DNA of 64,000 nt, taken from NCBI RefSeq assembly GCF_014358015.1, contig NZ_JACONV010000001.1:62001-126000 (forward strand). The letters run 5' to 3'. Positions 1-8,480 of this stretch are shown here, one piece after another. How positions within the stretch are numbered: position 1 is the first letter of the stretch; the number at the start of each line of letters is the position of its first letter. Under the pieces are notes generated by a model. It was not told the DNA's origin. It ran no database searches and was given only the letters and a program-made list of their open reading frames with translations. A program made the translations under genes and the position numbers. This DNA is from Pseudomonas triticifolii. GTDB lineage: Bacteria > Pseudomonadota > Gammaproteobacteria > Pseudomonadales > Pseudomonadaceae.

Positions 1-2
1 CC

Positions 3-311
3 GAACGCGCTCGACAGTCACAACAGGCGGCGGCTGCCGACAGCAGTCAGTATCAGCCGCTGAGCAAGGAGGCCCCGGATTACCCTGAGCGTGCGCTGGA
101 CAAGGGTATCGAAGGCGATTGCACGGTGATCTACGACGTCTCGCCCCAAGGGCGCGTCGTCAATCCGCAGGTGCAGGGCACTTGCCATCCGCTGTTCATG
201 CGCCCGTCAGTGGCGGCTGCCGAGACGTTTCGCTATCAGCCACGCATCGTCGACGGCAAGCCGGTGACAGTGTCCGGGGTGAAGAACACGTTTCATTATC
301 GGATCAAGTAA
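3..311 (+). CDS. TonB C-terminal-like energy transducer, 3' part only
   Basis: The gene enters from the left edge and ends at the TAA at 309-311, so only about 102 C-terminal residues are visible. An Ala/Gln/Ser-rich linker is followed by a TonB_C-type fold. Its hallmarks are the PDYPERALDKGIEGDCTVIYDVSPQGRV-type pattern (seen as PDYPERAL, then G-x-V-x-V-x-Y-x-V-x-P-x-G), then a segment ending in F-R-Y-Q-P and a closing F-H-Y-R beta strand. TonB C-domains span the periplasm and contact the TonB box of outer-membrane receptors. With the N-terminus missing, it could be a full TonB, a TonB paralogue or another periplasmic protein with a TonB_C domain. The domain call is good; the role in uptake is inference. 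Confidence 0.7.
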   Translation, partial: ERARQSQQAAAADSSQYQPLSKEAPDYPERALDKGIEGDCTVIYDVSPQGRVVNPQVQGTCHPLFMRPSVAAAETFRYQPRIVDGKPVTVSGVKNTFHYRIK

Positions 312-752
312 TGGAGCGGGCCATGCTGAGCAGCCATGTTGCAGACACACAGCTCCCGCCCAATTTGGTTTCTTCATTGGGTTACAGGTTGTTTGATAAG
401 AAGCGGCTTGCCGACGATGAAATCATTTCAGTCGCTGATGGGGCTGCGCAGCAGCCCTTGATCGCATCTGATACACCGCATGCGCTGGCCTTGCTGCCGG
501 TGCCCGGCAGATCGCCGGCAAGCCGCCTCCCACCGTTTGCACTGAGTCGGCAGACGGTACTTTGTCTGACGAGTGTCGGCTTCGCGAGGTCGTTCTTGAT
601 AAGGTGAACGCGCCATATTCCGGTCTTGCGACGATTGACCGGAAAGGCGGGAGAGGTTGGCGCGCAGGGTGCTGTTTATCGTGTCAGGGCAGCCAGGGCG
701 TCCCGTTTTTTACGCATGCGCCGCGAAGACGGCGCATGCGGGTATTAAGGCC
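312..752. other. Intergenic stretch with two hairpins, no convincing gene
   Basis: These 441 bases lie between the converging TonB-like gene and the aldehyde dehydrogenase. I see no reading frame with convincing protein character. Two perfect inverted repeats stand out. One is at 441-457 (7-bp arms GGGCTGC/GCAGCCC). The other is at 713-740 (11-bp arms, 6-base loop). Neither is followed by a clear T-run in the direction of its gene, so they are terminator-like rather than canonical terminators. Confidence 0.5.
713..740. terminator. Strong hairpin downstream of the aldehyde dehydrogenase
   Basis: Perfect 11-bp stem (CGCATGCGCCG with its complement) and a 6-base loop, 13 bases beyond the stop codon of the minus-strand dehydrogenase. 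A T-run precedes the stem on the plus strand (705-711), so read from the minus strand an A-run follows. It may stabilise the transcript 3' end rather than act as a classical intrinsic terminator. Confidence 0.4.
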
Positions 753-2378
753 TCAGAAGATATAGTCGGTGCTCAGGAAACTGGACTCTCGGTTGCGAAT
801 GATGTCGCTGACCAACTGTTTGTTGCTCTCCTGAAACTTCGTCGCCACCAGCGTGCGGATCGAGAACACGCGCAAGGCATCGTGAACCGACAGCGTGCCC
901 TCGGCCGAGTTCTTACGGCCGTTGAACGGGTATTTGTCCGGACCACGCTGGCACTGGGCATTGAGATTGATGCGGCCGACCTGATTGGCGAACGCATCCA
1001 CCAGCCGTCCGACCTGCGCCGGGTCGTTGCCGAAGATACTCAGTTGCTGGCCGAAGTCTGAATCCAGGACGTAATCAATCACGGTCTCCAGGTCACGGTA
1101 GGCGACCACAGGGACCACCGGACCGAACTGTTCTTCGTGATAGACGCGCATCTGGGGGGTGACCGGGTATAGCAGCGCAGGGTAGAAAAAGGTCTCGCTG
1201 ACCCGTGCGCCGCCGTTGTTGATGATCTTCGCGCCTTTGCCCAGCGCATCGGCCACCAGGCCTTGCAAGTAATCGGTCTTGCCGGGCTCGGGCAACGGCG
1301 TCAGCGAGACACCTGGGTCCCACGGCATGCCGTGTTTGAGCTGGGCCAGCTTTTGCTGGAATGTTTCCAGAAAGCGTTCAACCACGTCTTCGTGCACGAA
1401 GAAGATCTTCAGCGCCGTGCAGCGCTGGCCGTTGAAGGACAGTGAGCCTGTGACCGCTTCGCTGACCGCGTTGTCCAGGTCCACGTCGGGCAGGACGATA
1501 CCGGGGTTCTTGGCGTCCAGCCCCAGCGCCGCACGCAGGCGGTGCGGGCGTGGATGAAGTTTTTTCAGGTCGCTGGCGGCCTTGTTGGTGCCGATGAACG
1601 CGAACACATCGATCATGCCGCTGGCCATCAGCGCGCTCACCGTGTCGCGCCCGCTGCCATAGATCACGTTGATGACCCCGGCCGGGAAGCTGTCACGGAA
1701 TGCCTCAAGCAGCGGACGGATCAGCAGCACGCCGAACTTGGCAGGCTTGAACACCACGGTATTGCCCATGATCAGCGCGGGAATGAGCGTGGTGAACGTC
1801 TCGTTCAGCGGATAGTTGTAAGGCCCCATGCACAGCGTGACGCCCAACGGCACGCGGCGGATCTGCCCGAGGGTGTCCTGCTCCAGTTCGAAGCGACTGG
1901 AACTGCGGTCGAGTTCCTTCAGCGCATCAATGGTGTCGACGATGTAATCGCAGGTGCGATCGAATTCCTTTTCCGAGTCCTTGAGGTTCTTGCCGATTTC
2001 CCACATCAGCAGATTGACCACCGCTGTACGCTGCTCGCGCATGCGTTTGAGGAACGCCTCGACATGCTGAATGCGCTCTACAACGCGCATCATCGGCCAG
2101 CGGCCCTGACCTCTGTCCCAGGCGCTGACCGCTGCGTCCAGCGCCGTCATCGCAGTGGCGGCGTCCAGCAGGGGCGTACTGCCCAGAATCACCGGCTCAA
2201 GGCCGGTGTGACTTCTTATGCACACCGGGCTGCGCACCGGTGCCAGCGGACCGTTCCAGGTTCTCAGTTCTCCGTCGACCAGATAATCACGCTGCTCGAT
2301 GGGCGCACCAGGGCGATAAGGCTCGGGAATGTCATCAAGCGTGGGAAAGAGCGTTTCAAGATGGTTATTGAGCGGCAT
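753..2378 (-). CDS. Aldehyde dehydrogenase, NADP-dependent glyceraldehyde-3-phosphate dehydrogenase type
   Basis: This 541-residue cytoplasmic protein has the full aldehyde-dehydrogenase fold. A GPYNYPLNE segment around residues 185-193 matches the cofactor-side Asn motif, and FNGQRC at 315-320 carries the catalytic Cys320. FNGQRCTALK resembles the GapN-type family that oxidises glyceraldehyde-3-phosphate to 3-phosphoglycerate without phosphate, making NADPH. The protein is slightly longer than classic GapN, at about 475-500 residues. One oddity is the usual E-L-G-G-K general-base motif, which here reads L-G-L-D-A-K (285-290) and so lacks the aligned Glu. GAGG lies about 8 bases before the ATG. 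Nothing is co-directional downstream, so it is probably monocistronic. The family is sure; the exact substrate is not. Confidence 0.82.
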   Translation of the reverse strand: MPLNNHLETLFPTLDDIPEPYRPGAPIEQRDYLVDGELRTWNGPLAPVRSPVCIRSHTGLEPVILGSTPLLDAATAMTALDAAVSAWDRGQGRWPMMRVVERIQHVEAFLKRMREQRTAVVNLLMWEIGKNLKDSEKEFDRTCDYIVDTIDALKELDRSSSRFELEQDTLGQIRRVPLGVTLCMGPYNYPLNETFTTLIPALIMGNTVVFKPAKFGVLLIRPLLEAFRDSFPAGVINVIYGSGRDTVSALMASGMIDVFAFIGTNKAASDLKKLHPRPHRLRAALGLDAKNPGIVLPDVDLDNAVSEAVTGSLSFNGQRCTALKIFFVHEDVVERFLETFQQKLAQLKHGMPWDPGVSLTPLPEPGKTDYLQGLVADALGKGAKIINNGGARVSETFFYPALLYPVTPQMRVYHEEQFGPVVPVVAYRDLETVIDYVLDSDFGQQLSIFGNDPAQVGRLVDAFANQVGRINLNAQCQRGPDKYPFNGRKNSAEGTLSVHDALRVFSIRTLVATKFQESNKQLVSDIIRNRESSFLSTDYIF

Positions 2379-2513
2379 CTCTTTTACCTCGAATGGGAGT
2401 GCGGCAGGAGAAGGCCAAATACACTACGCCACCTATGACGCAGGAATGAACCCGTCACTCGACGAGCGCGCGTTCTTTCATCAGACGTTTAGCAAAAAAA
2501 TTCATGCGCTCGC

Positions 2514-2541
2514 TTGACTTCGTTTTGTGAATCAGTAACAT
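2514..2541 (+). promoter_or_regulatory. Sigma-70-type promoter of tRNA-Asn
   Basis: TTGACT at 2514-2519 and TAACAT at 2536-2541 are separated by 16 bases. The predicted start falls a few bases before the mature tRNA 5' end at 2551, as expected for a short-leader tRNA gene. Confidence 0.65.
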
Positions 2542-2550
2542 AGCGCTCAT

Positions 2551-2626
<76 letters not shown>

Positions 2627-2658
2627 GACAAGATTCCCGAGAAACAACGCTTTGGAAT

Positions 2659-2697
2659 CACACAAAAAACCCGCCAATATGGCGGGTTTTTTGTGTG
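2659..2697. terminator. Intrinsic terminator after tRNA-Asn
   Basis: The core stem CCCGCC/GGCGGG has loop AATAT and is flanked by A-run and T-run, which extend the pairing to 17 bp. It is symmetrical, so it can terminate in both directions. It insulates the tRNA from the MATE gene. Confidence 0.9.
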
Positions 2698-2812
2698 TGC
2701 CCGTTTTTGGCATCGGTGGGATGAGCGCAGTCCTGACGAGGGCGTTTACCGCAATAGAGTCGTTAGCCGGCATGCTCCGGTCTTTTTACCTCAGCCTGTT
2801 CATAGGAGCGCA

Positions 2813-4174
2813 ATGGCTCAATCCGGCGCGACATTTACCCAAGGCCCCATCCCGCTTCACATCATGGCGACGGCCAGTACCAGTGCCTTGAGTCTGTTCG
2901 CGGTGTTTCTGGTCGACATCCTGACGCTGGTCTACGTCTCCATGCTGCACGACCCCGTGTTGCTGGCGGCTGTTGGCATTGCCAAGGTGATGATGTTCGT
3001 CAATATGTCTCTGGCGAGCGGTTTCATCATTGCGGCCACTGCGGTGTTGTCGGCGCGTATCGGTCATCGGGTGACCAAGTCCGTGGCGCGGCTCTGCGCC
3101 AGCTTGATGCTGATGATGCTCGTGCTATCTGCACTGGCTGCGGCGCTGCAGTTGGCTTTGATGATGCCGATGACCCATTGGCTTGGCGCTGACGCGGCGG
3201 TTTACGAGGCGGCGCGCGGGTTCATCTGGCTGGCGCTGCCCGCGACGGTGTTGCAAGCGGTGATGCAAATGTCGGCGCAGATGCTCAGGACCGTTGGCGA
3301 TAACCGTCGTGCGCTGGGTGTGGTGCTCTCAGGTGCCGCGACGCTCGCGGTGGCTGATCCGCTGTTCATCTTCGGGCTCGGTCTGGGGCTGAAGGGCGCA
3401 GGGCTGGCGTTCGCGCTGTCTGGTTGTGTGTCTGCCTGCGTGGGCCTTTACTGGGTGCGCAAGCGGATCGGCATGACCTTTTCTCGCAATCTGAAGCTGT
3501 TGCGCAATCACGCAGGCCGAACCTTCAGCCTGGCGCTGCCGGCCATGGCCGCCAATCTGGCGACGCCGGTGGGGCTGGCTTATCTGGTCGCTTCGTTGTC
3601 CGCGTTCGGCACTTCGGCGCTGGCCGCCATGAGCGTGATGGATCGCGTGCTGCAATTTTCCTACTGCGCCTTTTTCGCATTGCCGGGCGCGCTGGCCCCG
3701 ATACTGGGGCAGAATATCGGAGCGCAGCGGGATGACCGGGTCCGCTCGGCCATCGTCTTTACCCGCAGGCTGGTGGTCGGTTACGGGGCGGCGGTCTGGC
3801 TGGTGCTGCTATTGTGCAGCGGCGTCATCGCCGATCTCTACCAACTGGAAGGCGAGGTTCGCACGTTTTTTTTGAGTTACTGCAGGTTGGGTGGCGCGCT
3901 CTGGGTGATCATCGGCCTGGACTTTGTGGCGATCGCGGTGTTCATGACCATGGACCGTTCATGGCTGGTGGCAGTCTTCGCCTGGCTGCGTGCGACAGTC
4001 GGTACGGTGCCGTTCGTGTACGTCGGCGCTCACTGGTTTGGCGGCAGCGGCGCGGTGCCGGGCATGTTCACGGGTAACGCCGTGGTCGCCCTGATCTCGA
4101 TATTCACCGCATCAGTGACCGCAAAGCGGTTTTTCACCCGCAGGGCCCAGGCTGCAGGCGCTGGGAAACATTGA
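2813..4174 (+). CDS. MATE-family multidrug/toxin efflux transporter
   Basis: A 453-residue integral inner-membrane protein with about 12 hydrophobic helices and the two-fold repeat typical of MATE (NorM/DinF) proteins. These export cationic drugs and metabolites in exchange for Na+ or H+. A GAT...IPLHI opening and an FALPGALAPILGQNIGA segment near residue 290-310 resemble the family's central motif. The open frame extends upstream across the tRNA end and terminator, so I chose the ATG at 2813, which has AGGAG four to five bases upstream. A TetR-family regulator starts 32 bases after the stop on the same strand and probably controls this exporter. The substrate is unknown. Confidence 0.88.
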   Translation: MAQSGATFTQGPIPLHIMATASTSALSLFAVFLVDILTLVYVSMLHDPVLLAAVGIAKVMMFVNMSLASGFIIAATAVLSARIGHRVTKSVARLCASLMLMMLVLSALAAALQLALMMPMTHWLGADAAVYEAARGFIWLALPATVLQAVMQMSAQMLRTVGDNRRALGVVLSGAATLAVADPLFIFGLGLGLKGAGLAFALSGCVSACVGLYWVRKRIGMTFSRNLKLLRNHAGRTFSLALPAMAANLATPVGLAYLVASLSAFGTSALAAMSVMDRVLQFSYCAFFALPGALAPILGQNIGAQRDDRVRSAIVFTRRLVVGYGAAVWLVLLLCSGVIADLYQLEGEVRTFFLSYCRLGGALWVIIGLDFVAIAVFMTMDRSWLVAVFAWLRATVGTVPFVYVGAHWFGGSGAVPGMFTGNAVVALISIFTASVTAKRFFTRRAQAAGAGKH

Positions 4175-4206
4175 AGACACATCGGCTCAAGGTGTTATCA
4201 GGTTTT

Positions 4207-4854
4207 ATGTCAGAAAAATCAGGGAATGAATCCGAAGAGGCGGTGCAGCCCAAGCGCCGCCGTGCACCCAAGGGGGACATGCGCAGAAAGGCCCTGCTGG
4301 ACGCGGCCACGATCATCTTCGCCCGCAACGGCTATTCGAGCGCTTCGATGCGTGATGTGGCGACGCTGGCAGGGATCACCACCGTGGGTTTGCTGCATCA
4401 CTTTCCCAACAAGCAGGCGCTGCTGAGTGCGCTGCTGGAGCGTCGCGATCAAAGGGTTGTGTCCAGATTTCAGGACCTGACCACAGAGCCGACGCTTGAA
4501 GGTTTTCTGAAGTTCATCAAATTGAGCATGAGTTTCAGCATCGAGGATGCGGCCGAGTGTCAGGCGGCGTTGCTGATGAATACTGAAAGCCTTTCACCCT
4601 CACACCCGGCCTGGTCCTGGCACAACGAGCGGTTTCATCTGACCCACCAGCATGCACGTGGTCATTTGAATGCGTTGAAAGCGGCGGGGGAGATTCGTGC
4701 GGATATCGACGTGCAAGCTCTGGCCCAGGAGATATTCTCGGTCATGGACGGCTTGCAGATTCAGTGGCTCAGGTGCCCTGAAGACGTGGACGTGATGGCG
4801 GTTTTCGACGTTTACGTGCAACGCCTGGGAAGGGATATAAAAGCTCATCAGTGA
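4207..4854 (+). CDS. TetR/AcrR-family transcriptional regulator
   Basis: 215 residues. A basic tail (KRRRAPKGDMRRKALLDAA) leads into a TetR helix-turn-helix at about residues 24-68. It includes G-Y-S-S-A-S-M-R-D-V-A, A-G-I-T-T-V-G-L-L-H-H-F-P and N-K-Q-A-L-L. The C-terminal all-helical ligand domain is not assignable to a ligand. A TTG at 4171 would give a longer protein overlapping the MATE stop, but the ATG at 4207 gives the normal N-terminus. It is co-directional with the MATE gene and is a plausible local repressor of it. TetR family membership is certain; the target is inferred. Confidence 0.88.
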   Translation: MSEKSGNESEEAVQPKRRRAPKGDMRRKALLDAATIIFARNGYSSASMRDVATLAGITTVGLLHHFPNKQALLSALLERRDQRVVSRFQDLTTEPTLEGFLKFIKLSMSFSIEDAAECQAALLMNTESLSPSHPAWSWHNERFHLTHQHARGHLNALKAAGEIRADIDVQALAQEIFSVMDGLQIQWLRCPEDVDVMAVFDVYVQRLGRDIKAHQ

Positions 4855-4874
4855 GCCTTTAAGGACCTACACCC

Positions 4875-7616
4875 TCAGTATTTCTGTGAAGCCGACACCT
4901 GCACTGCCTTGCGCAGCGGCAACGGCAGCGGGTTGCTGTCGCGGGTGGTGAGTGTTTCCGGGAACAGCGTGCTCAGGGTCTGATTAAGCGTCAGATGTTC
5001 CGAGTCCGCCCCGACCAGAATCTTGTACTTGCCAGCGTCCACATCCCAGCTTGCCGTCTTGTCCACGTAATAGGCCAGCGAACGCGAGTCGATCGGGATG
5101 CTGACCGTCTTGCTTTGACCCGGTTGCAGGTACACCTTGGTGAAGCCCTTGAGCTCTTTCTCCGGGCGATCGACGGCGGGTTTGACCGGCTGCACGTACA
5201 GCTGCGCCACTTCGAAACCAGCCTTGTCGCCGGTGTTGGTCAGGGTGAATTTCACGTCCACGGTGGAGCCTGGCGTCAGCACGTTGCTCGACAGCTTGAG
5301 GTCGCTGTAGCCGAACGTGGTGTAGGACAGGCCGTAACCGAACGGGTAGAGCGGCTTGGCGTGCTTCTTGTCGTAACCGCGATAGCCCAGGTACAGGCCT
5401 TCACTGTAGGTCATTTCAGTCAGTGCCTTGTCGCCACGGTAAGCGGCCGGATCGGGGTAAGACGCGTAGCTCGGGTTGTCCTCGATCTTCTTGTCGATGG
5501 TGATGGGTAGCTTGCCTGACGGGTTGACCTTGCCGAACAGAATCTCGGCCAGTGCCTGACCGCCTTGCTGGCCGGGGAACCAGGCTTGCAGCGTTGCGCC
5601 GACCTTGTTGGCCCAAGGCTGCATGTTCGCCACGCCGCCGCCGTGCATTACGACGATGGTGTTGGGGTTGGCCTTGGCCACGTAGCTCACCAGTTCGGCC
5701 TGCTGGTCTGGCAGGTCGAAACCGTGGTCAGAACCTTCGCCTTCGTTTTCATAAGTGCTGCCCGTGGCAACGACCACCGCATCGTAGGTCGACAGATCCT
5801 TGGGAGGACGCAACGAAGCCCAGCTCATCTGCACGCCGGTGATGCCACCGAGAGCCGGGATGAAGTTGCCCTGCACGCGTTGGTATTCAAGCTTGACGGT
5901 GTACGACTTGCCCGCTGTCAGGGCCGCGGTCTTGCCCGAGGTTGTGAGTGCGTTTACCACATCCGATGAGTAAGGCACGCCATCGCTTTGCACCACCAGC
6001 TCATCATTCACCCACAGTTTGTAAGGGCCGTCTGCACGCACTTTGAAGACCTGCGGGCCGGAAACCGTCGGTTTGATCACCGATGTGAAACGCGCCGAAA
6101 ACGCGCCGGCAGCCGGGCTGAAACCTGATACAGCCGTGGTGCCTGCATCGGTGATGTTGGTGCCGGTGGTCCAGTTCAGGTTCACGCCAGGCTCGACGCG
6201 AGTCAGGACAGGGTCGCCCGAGAAACCGGTGTTGGAAAAGTACTCGGCCTTGACCCCGGAATTGCTGATCCCGTTGTTGCCGGTTGCCGGCTGATACCAG
6301 GCCGAGCTGGCCGGATTCAGGCTCAGTTCGGGCAGATAGGTCACGTTGGCGCTACTGGATGCCAGTTGCTGCAGACCGCTCAGTTCAGTCACGTAGCTGT
6401 TGGGCGGCGAGTTGGCGGTGCCGAAGGGCGAGGCGGGCGCGTCGTGTGCCCAGTTGCCGATGACCGCGATTTTCGCCGTGCGCGCCAGTGGCAGCAGTGG
6501 TGTGCCTGCAGCGGTGTTTTCGTTGCGCAGCAGCACGATGGATTCACGCGCCGTGTTCAACGCGGCACGCATGCCGTACTCGGGATGATCGAGCGTCTTG
6601 GCGGTGTTGAGGTTTTCCTGGAAGTCGTAGCTGACAACCGCGCGCAGGTTGCGCTTGACCTTGTCATCGATGACGTTCTGGGTCAGTTGACCGCTCCACA
6701 GGTAAGGCAACAGGTTGGCTTCGGTAAATTGCAGGCCGGAGGGCATGTCGATATCGGTACCGGCCCATGCACCTTTGAACGCGTCATGAATGGCGTTGAA
6801 GTCGCTGATGACCGTGCCTTGATAACCCCACTCACCCTTGAGCACCTCGGTGATCAAGTGATGGTTTTCACAGGCGTAGTCGCCATTGACCTTGTTGAAA
6901 CCGCACATGATCGACGCGACATTGGCGTTCTTGACCATCGACTCGAAACCCGGCAGGTAAAGCTCGCGCAAGGTGCGTTCGTCAGCGATCACGTCGACGG
7001 CCTGACGGTTGGCTTCCTGTTCGTTGGCCAGGTAATGCTTGCCGCTGGCCTGAATGCCTTGCACCTGAATGCCGTTGACGATGGCGGGTGCCAGTACTGC
7101 ACCGAGGAACGGATCCTCACCGCTCACGTACTCGGCTGAACGGCCGTTGTAGGGCGTGCGATAAAGATTCACGCCTGGCGAAAGCATCTGCTGTCCACCG
7201 GATATGCGGGTTTCATAGGCAATCGCCAGACCGAATTCCTTGGCGCGGTTGATGCTCCAGGTGGCCGCCAGTGCAGACTGCGACGGGTACTGTGCGCCGA
7301 AGGTGGCGTTGTTGACGTGCACGCCCATGGACGAGTCGTAGGCCACCGTGCCCTTGATGCCCCACTTGGGCAGGGAAGGGATCATGTGCCCGTCGTTCAC
7401 GCGGGTGAAGTTGATCTTTTCCGACGTGTTCATGTTGTCGAGGATCGAACTGACACGTGCCTCGACTTCATTGCCGGTGGCCGGGGTGACAGCAGCCAGC
7501 GCCAGATTGGCCTGCATGACGCTGAAGGTCAGCAGGCTGAGGCGCAGACTCTGTTTGAGCGCTGACAAGGCAAGTGTTTTCCTGAGGCAAGACGCGGAGA
7601 GGTCGGACGGGTTCAC
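4875..7616 (-). CDS. Secreted GH3 beta-glucosidase with inserted PA14 domain
   Basis: 913 residues. A long signal peptide (about 1-42, ending L-A-L-A-A) implies export. The GH3 N-terminal barrel follows, with the K-H-Y-L motif at 193-196 and the nucleophile region VISDFNAIHDA, where Asp272 is the expected nucleophile. The C-terminal GH3 alpha/beta domain is interrupted at about 450-600 by a PA14-like beta module (VKAEYFSNTGFSG, then W-x-x-G-T). A fibronectin-III-like tail covers about 800-885. The PA14 insert is typical of beta-glucosidases acting on plant oligosaccharides. The start ATG overlaps the stop of the upstream small secreted protein by four bases, so translation is probably coupled. 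The fold is clear; substrate preference among glucosides or xylosides is not. Confidence 0.9.
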   Translation of the reverse strand: MNPSDLSASCLRKTLALSALKQSLRLSLLTFSVMQANLALAAVTPATGNEVEARVSSILDNMNTSEKINFTRVNDGHMIPSLPKWGIKGTVAYDSSMGVHVNNATFGAQYPSQSALAATWSINRAKEFGLAIAYETRISGGQQMLSPGVNLYRTPYNGRSAEYVSGEDPFLGAVLAPAIVNGIQVQGIQASGKHYLANEQEANRQAVDVIADERTLRELYLPGFESMVKNANVASIMCGFNKVNGDYACENHHLITEVLKGEWGYQGTVISDFNAIHDAFKGAWAGTDIDMPSGLQFTEANLLPYLWSGQLTQNVIDDKVKRNLRAVVSYDFQENLNTAKTLDHPEYGMRAALNTARESIVLLRNENTAAGTPLLPLARTAKIAVIGNWAHDAPASPFGTANSPPNSYVTELSGLQQLASSSANVTYLPELSLNPASSAWYQPATGNNGISNSGVKAEYFSNTGFSGDPVLTRVEPGVNLNWTTGTNITDAGTTAVSGFSPAAGAFSARFTSVIKPTVSGPQVFKVRADGPYKLWVNDELVVQSDGVPYSSDVVNALTTSGKTAALTAGKSYTVKLEYQRVQGNFIPALGGITGVQMSWASLRPPKDLSTYDAVVVATGSTYENEGEGSDHGFDLPDQQAELVSYVAKANPNTIVVMHGGGVANMQPWANKVGATLQAWFPGQQGGQALAEILFGKVNPSGKLPITIDKKIEDNPSYASYPDPAAYRGDKALTEMTYSEGLYLGYRGYDKKHAKPLYPFGYGLSYTTFGYSDLKLSSNVLTPGSTVDVKFTLTNTGDKAGFEVAQLYVQPVKPAVDRPEKELKGFTKVYLQPGQSKTVSIPIDSRSLAYYVDKTASWDVDAGKYKILVGADSEHLTLNQTLSTLFPETLTTRDSNPLPLPLRKAVQVSASQKY

Positions 7617-7867
7617 GGGCGTTGCTCCTGTGCCGGAGCGTCATCGGTATCGACGGGAGCATCCAGCAAGGCGGCAGCCCCGGATTTTTTTGATGAGTTG
7701 ATTGTGTTCGCGCCGGAAATCTGGTCGCGTGTGGCCTCTACTTGCAGTCGTACATGGGCGTCCGATGTTGCAGTGTTGGCGGTGGGCATTGAATCCGCCG
7801 CGAGTGCGGACAAACTTTGCGCGCACAGAAGTACAGCGCCTAAAACGGGCAGCATTGATCTGATCAT
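7613..7867 (-). CDS. Small secreted protein coupled to the beta-glucosidase
   Basis: With the ATG at 7867 the product is 84 residues. It has a clear signal peptide (MIRSMLPVLGAVLLCAQSLS then A-L-A-A), followed by a polar, low-complexity mature chain rich in Ala, Thr, Ser and Asp. The C-terminus is D-T-D-D-A-P-A-Q-E-Q-R-P. Its TGA overlaps the ATG of the GH3 gene (4 bases), which argues for translational coupling and co-export. An alternative ATG at 7921 would put a charged extension before the signal peptide and is less likely. I recognise no domain. It could be a small chaperone or anchoring partner, or only a translated leader. The coding call rests on the signal peptide and the overlap. 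Confidence 0.6.
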   Translation of the reverse strand: MIRSMLPVLGAVLLCAQSLSALAADSMPTANTATSDAHVRLQVEATRDQISGANTINSSKKSGAAALLDAPVDTDDAPAQEQRP

Positions 7868-8173
7868 CAATGGGATCTCGATTGATGGTGGCAGGGAAAC
7901 AGTCTTGGGTTGTCGCAGCACTCTCGCTGCCGACAGGACAATAAGTCCGGAAAGAAACGTAGAAGTTCAGCTTTTTATAAAATATTCCGGAAGTGCAATT
8001 TATTAAATGATGCCATTTGGCTACAGGGTGGTCTGTGTGGTTTTTTTGGACAGTCAGGCCGTTAGGGCAAAGCGTAATTGGCTTATATGTTAGCGCTTTA
8101 TATCGTTTTAAATTAATAAATCACAATAAAATTGCTACTATTTTGATTTAATAGCTATTATTGGTCTTTATGG

Positions 8174-8197
8174 TAAACCTAACTGTGATTAGGTTTA
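8174..8197. promoter_or_regulatory. Inverted repeat, candidate operator
   Basis: Perfect 9-bp arms TAAACCTAA / TTAGGTTTA separated by CTGTGA. It lies about 305 bases upstream of the start of the secreted-peptide/GH3 pair in the AT-rich gap. It could be a regulator site or a weak hairpin. No regulator is assignable from sequence alone. Confidence 0.35.
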
Positions 8198-8264
8198 AAG
8201 GCCTGATAACCTGTGCAGCCTGTATGAGAACCCTCAGGAGTTGTTGTCAGGTAAAAGGCTCTTG

Positions 8265-8274
8265 ACGTTAACGT
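8265..8274. promoter_or_regulatory. ACGTTAACGT palindrome, copy 1
   Basis: A 10-bp perfect palindrome in the context CTTG-ACGTTAACGT-TTAA. The same core recurs at 10221-10230, so the acyl-CoA synthetase is bracketed by two copies. From memory it resembles sites of LiuR-type (MerR-family) regulators of branched-chain acyl-CoA metabolism. That identification is inference. Confidence 0.3.
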
Positions 8275-8480
8275 TTAATGCTCACTCAACAGTATTAATG
8301 CATGCGTCAATAACGCTTAAGTGTGTGTTTAAATAAATAGTCACGTCGGACACGTCATATTTTTATCTGCAGTTCACACGTGAAAAATTTACTTTTTTAA
8401 AGGCGGCTTTTTTGTGACTGACGAGTTTTTGCGTTTGAAGAATCATGTGCCGAACGATGCAGCGCCCGTTCGGCCTGTTT

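Larger units (their letters stand above)
7922..8480. other. AT-rich gap between beta-glucosidase locus and acyl-CoA synthetase
   Basis: About 560 bases without a credible gene. Composition is much richer in A+T than the surroundings, most strongly at about 7970-8400. It should contain the promoter for the leftward secreted-peptide/GH3 pair. It also holds a perfect inverted repeat at 8174-8197 and an ACGTTAACGT palindrome at 8265-8274. Confidence 0.6.

Noticed and set aside
441..457. GGGCTGC-GCA-GCAGCCC hairpin as terminator for the TonB-like gene
   Set aside because: Lies 130 bases past the stop and lacks a T-run, so I do not call it a terminator.
311..607. 98-residue frame beginning MERAMLSSHV overlapping the TonB-like stop
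   Set aside because: The sequence shows no domain, no signal peptide and an odd composition; it overlaps hairpin-rich intergenic DNA. The overlapping start is weak evidence alone.
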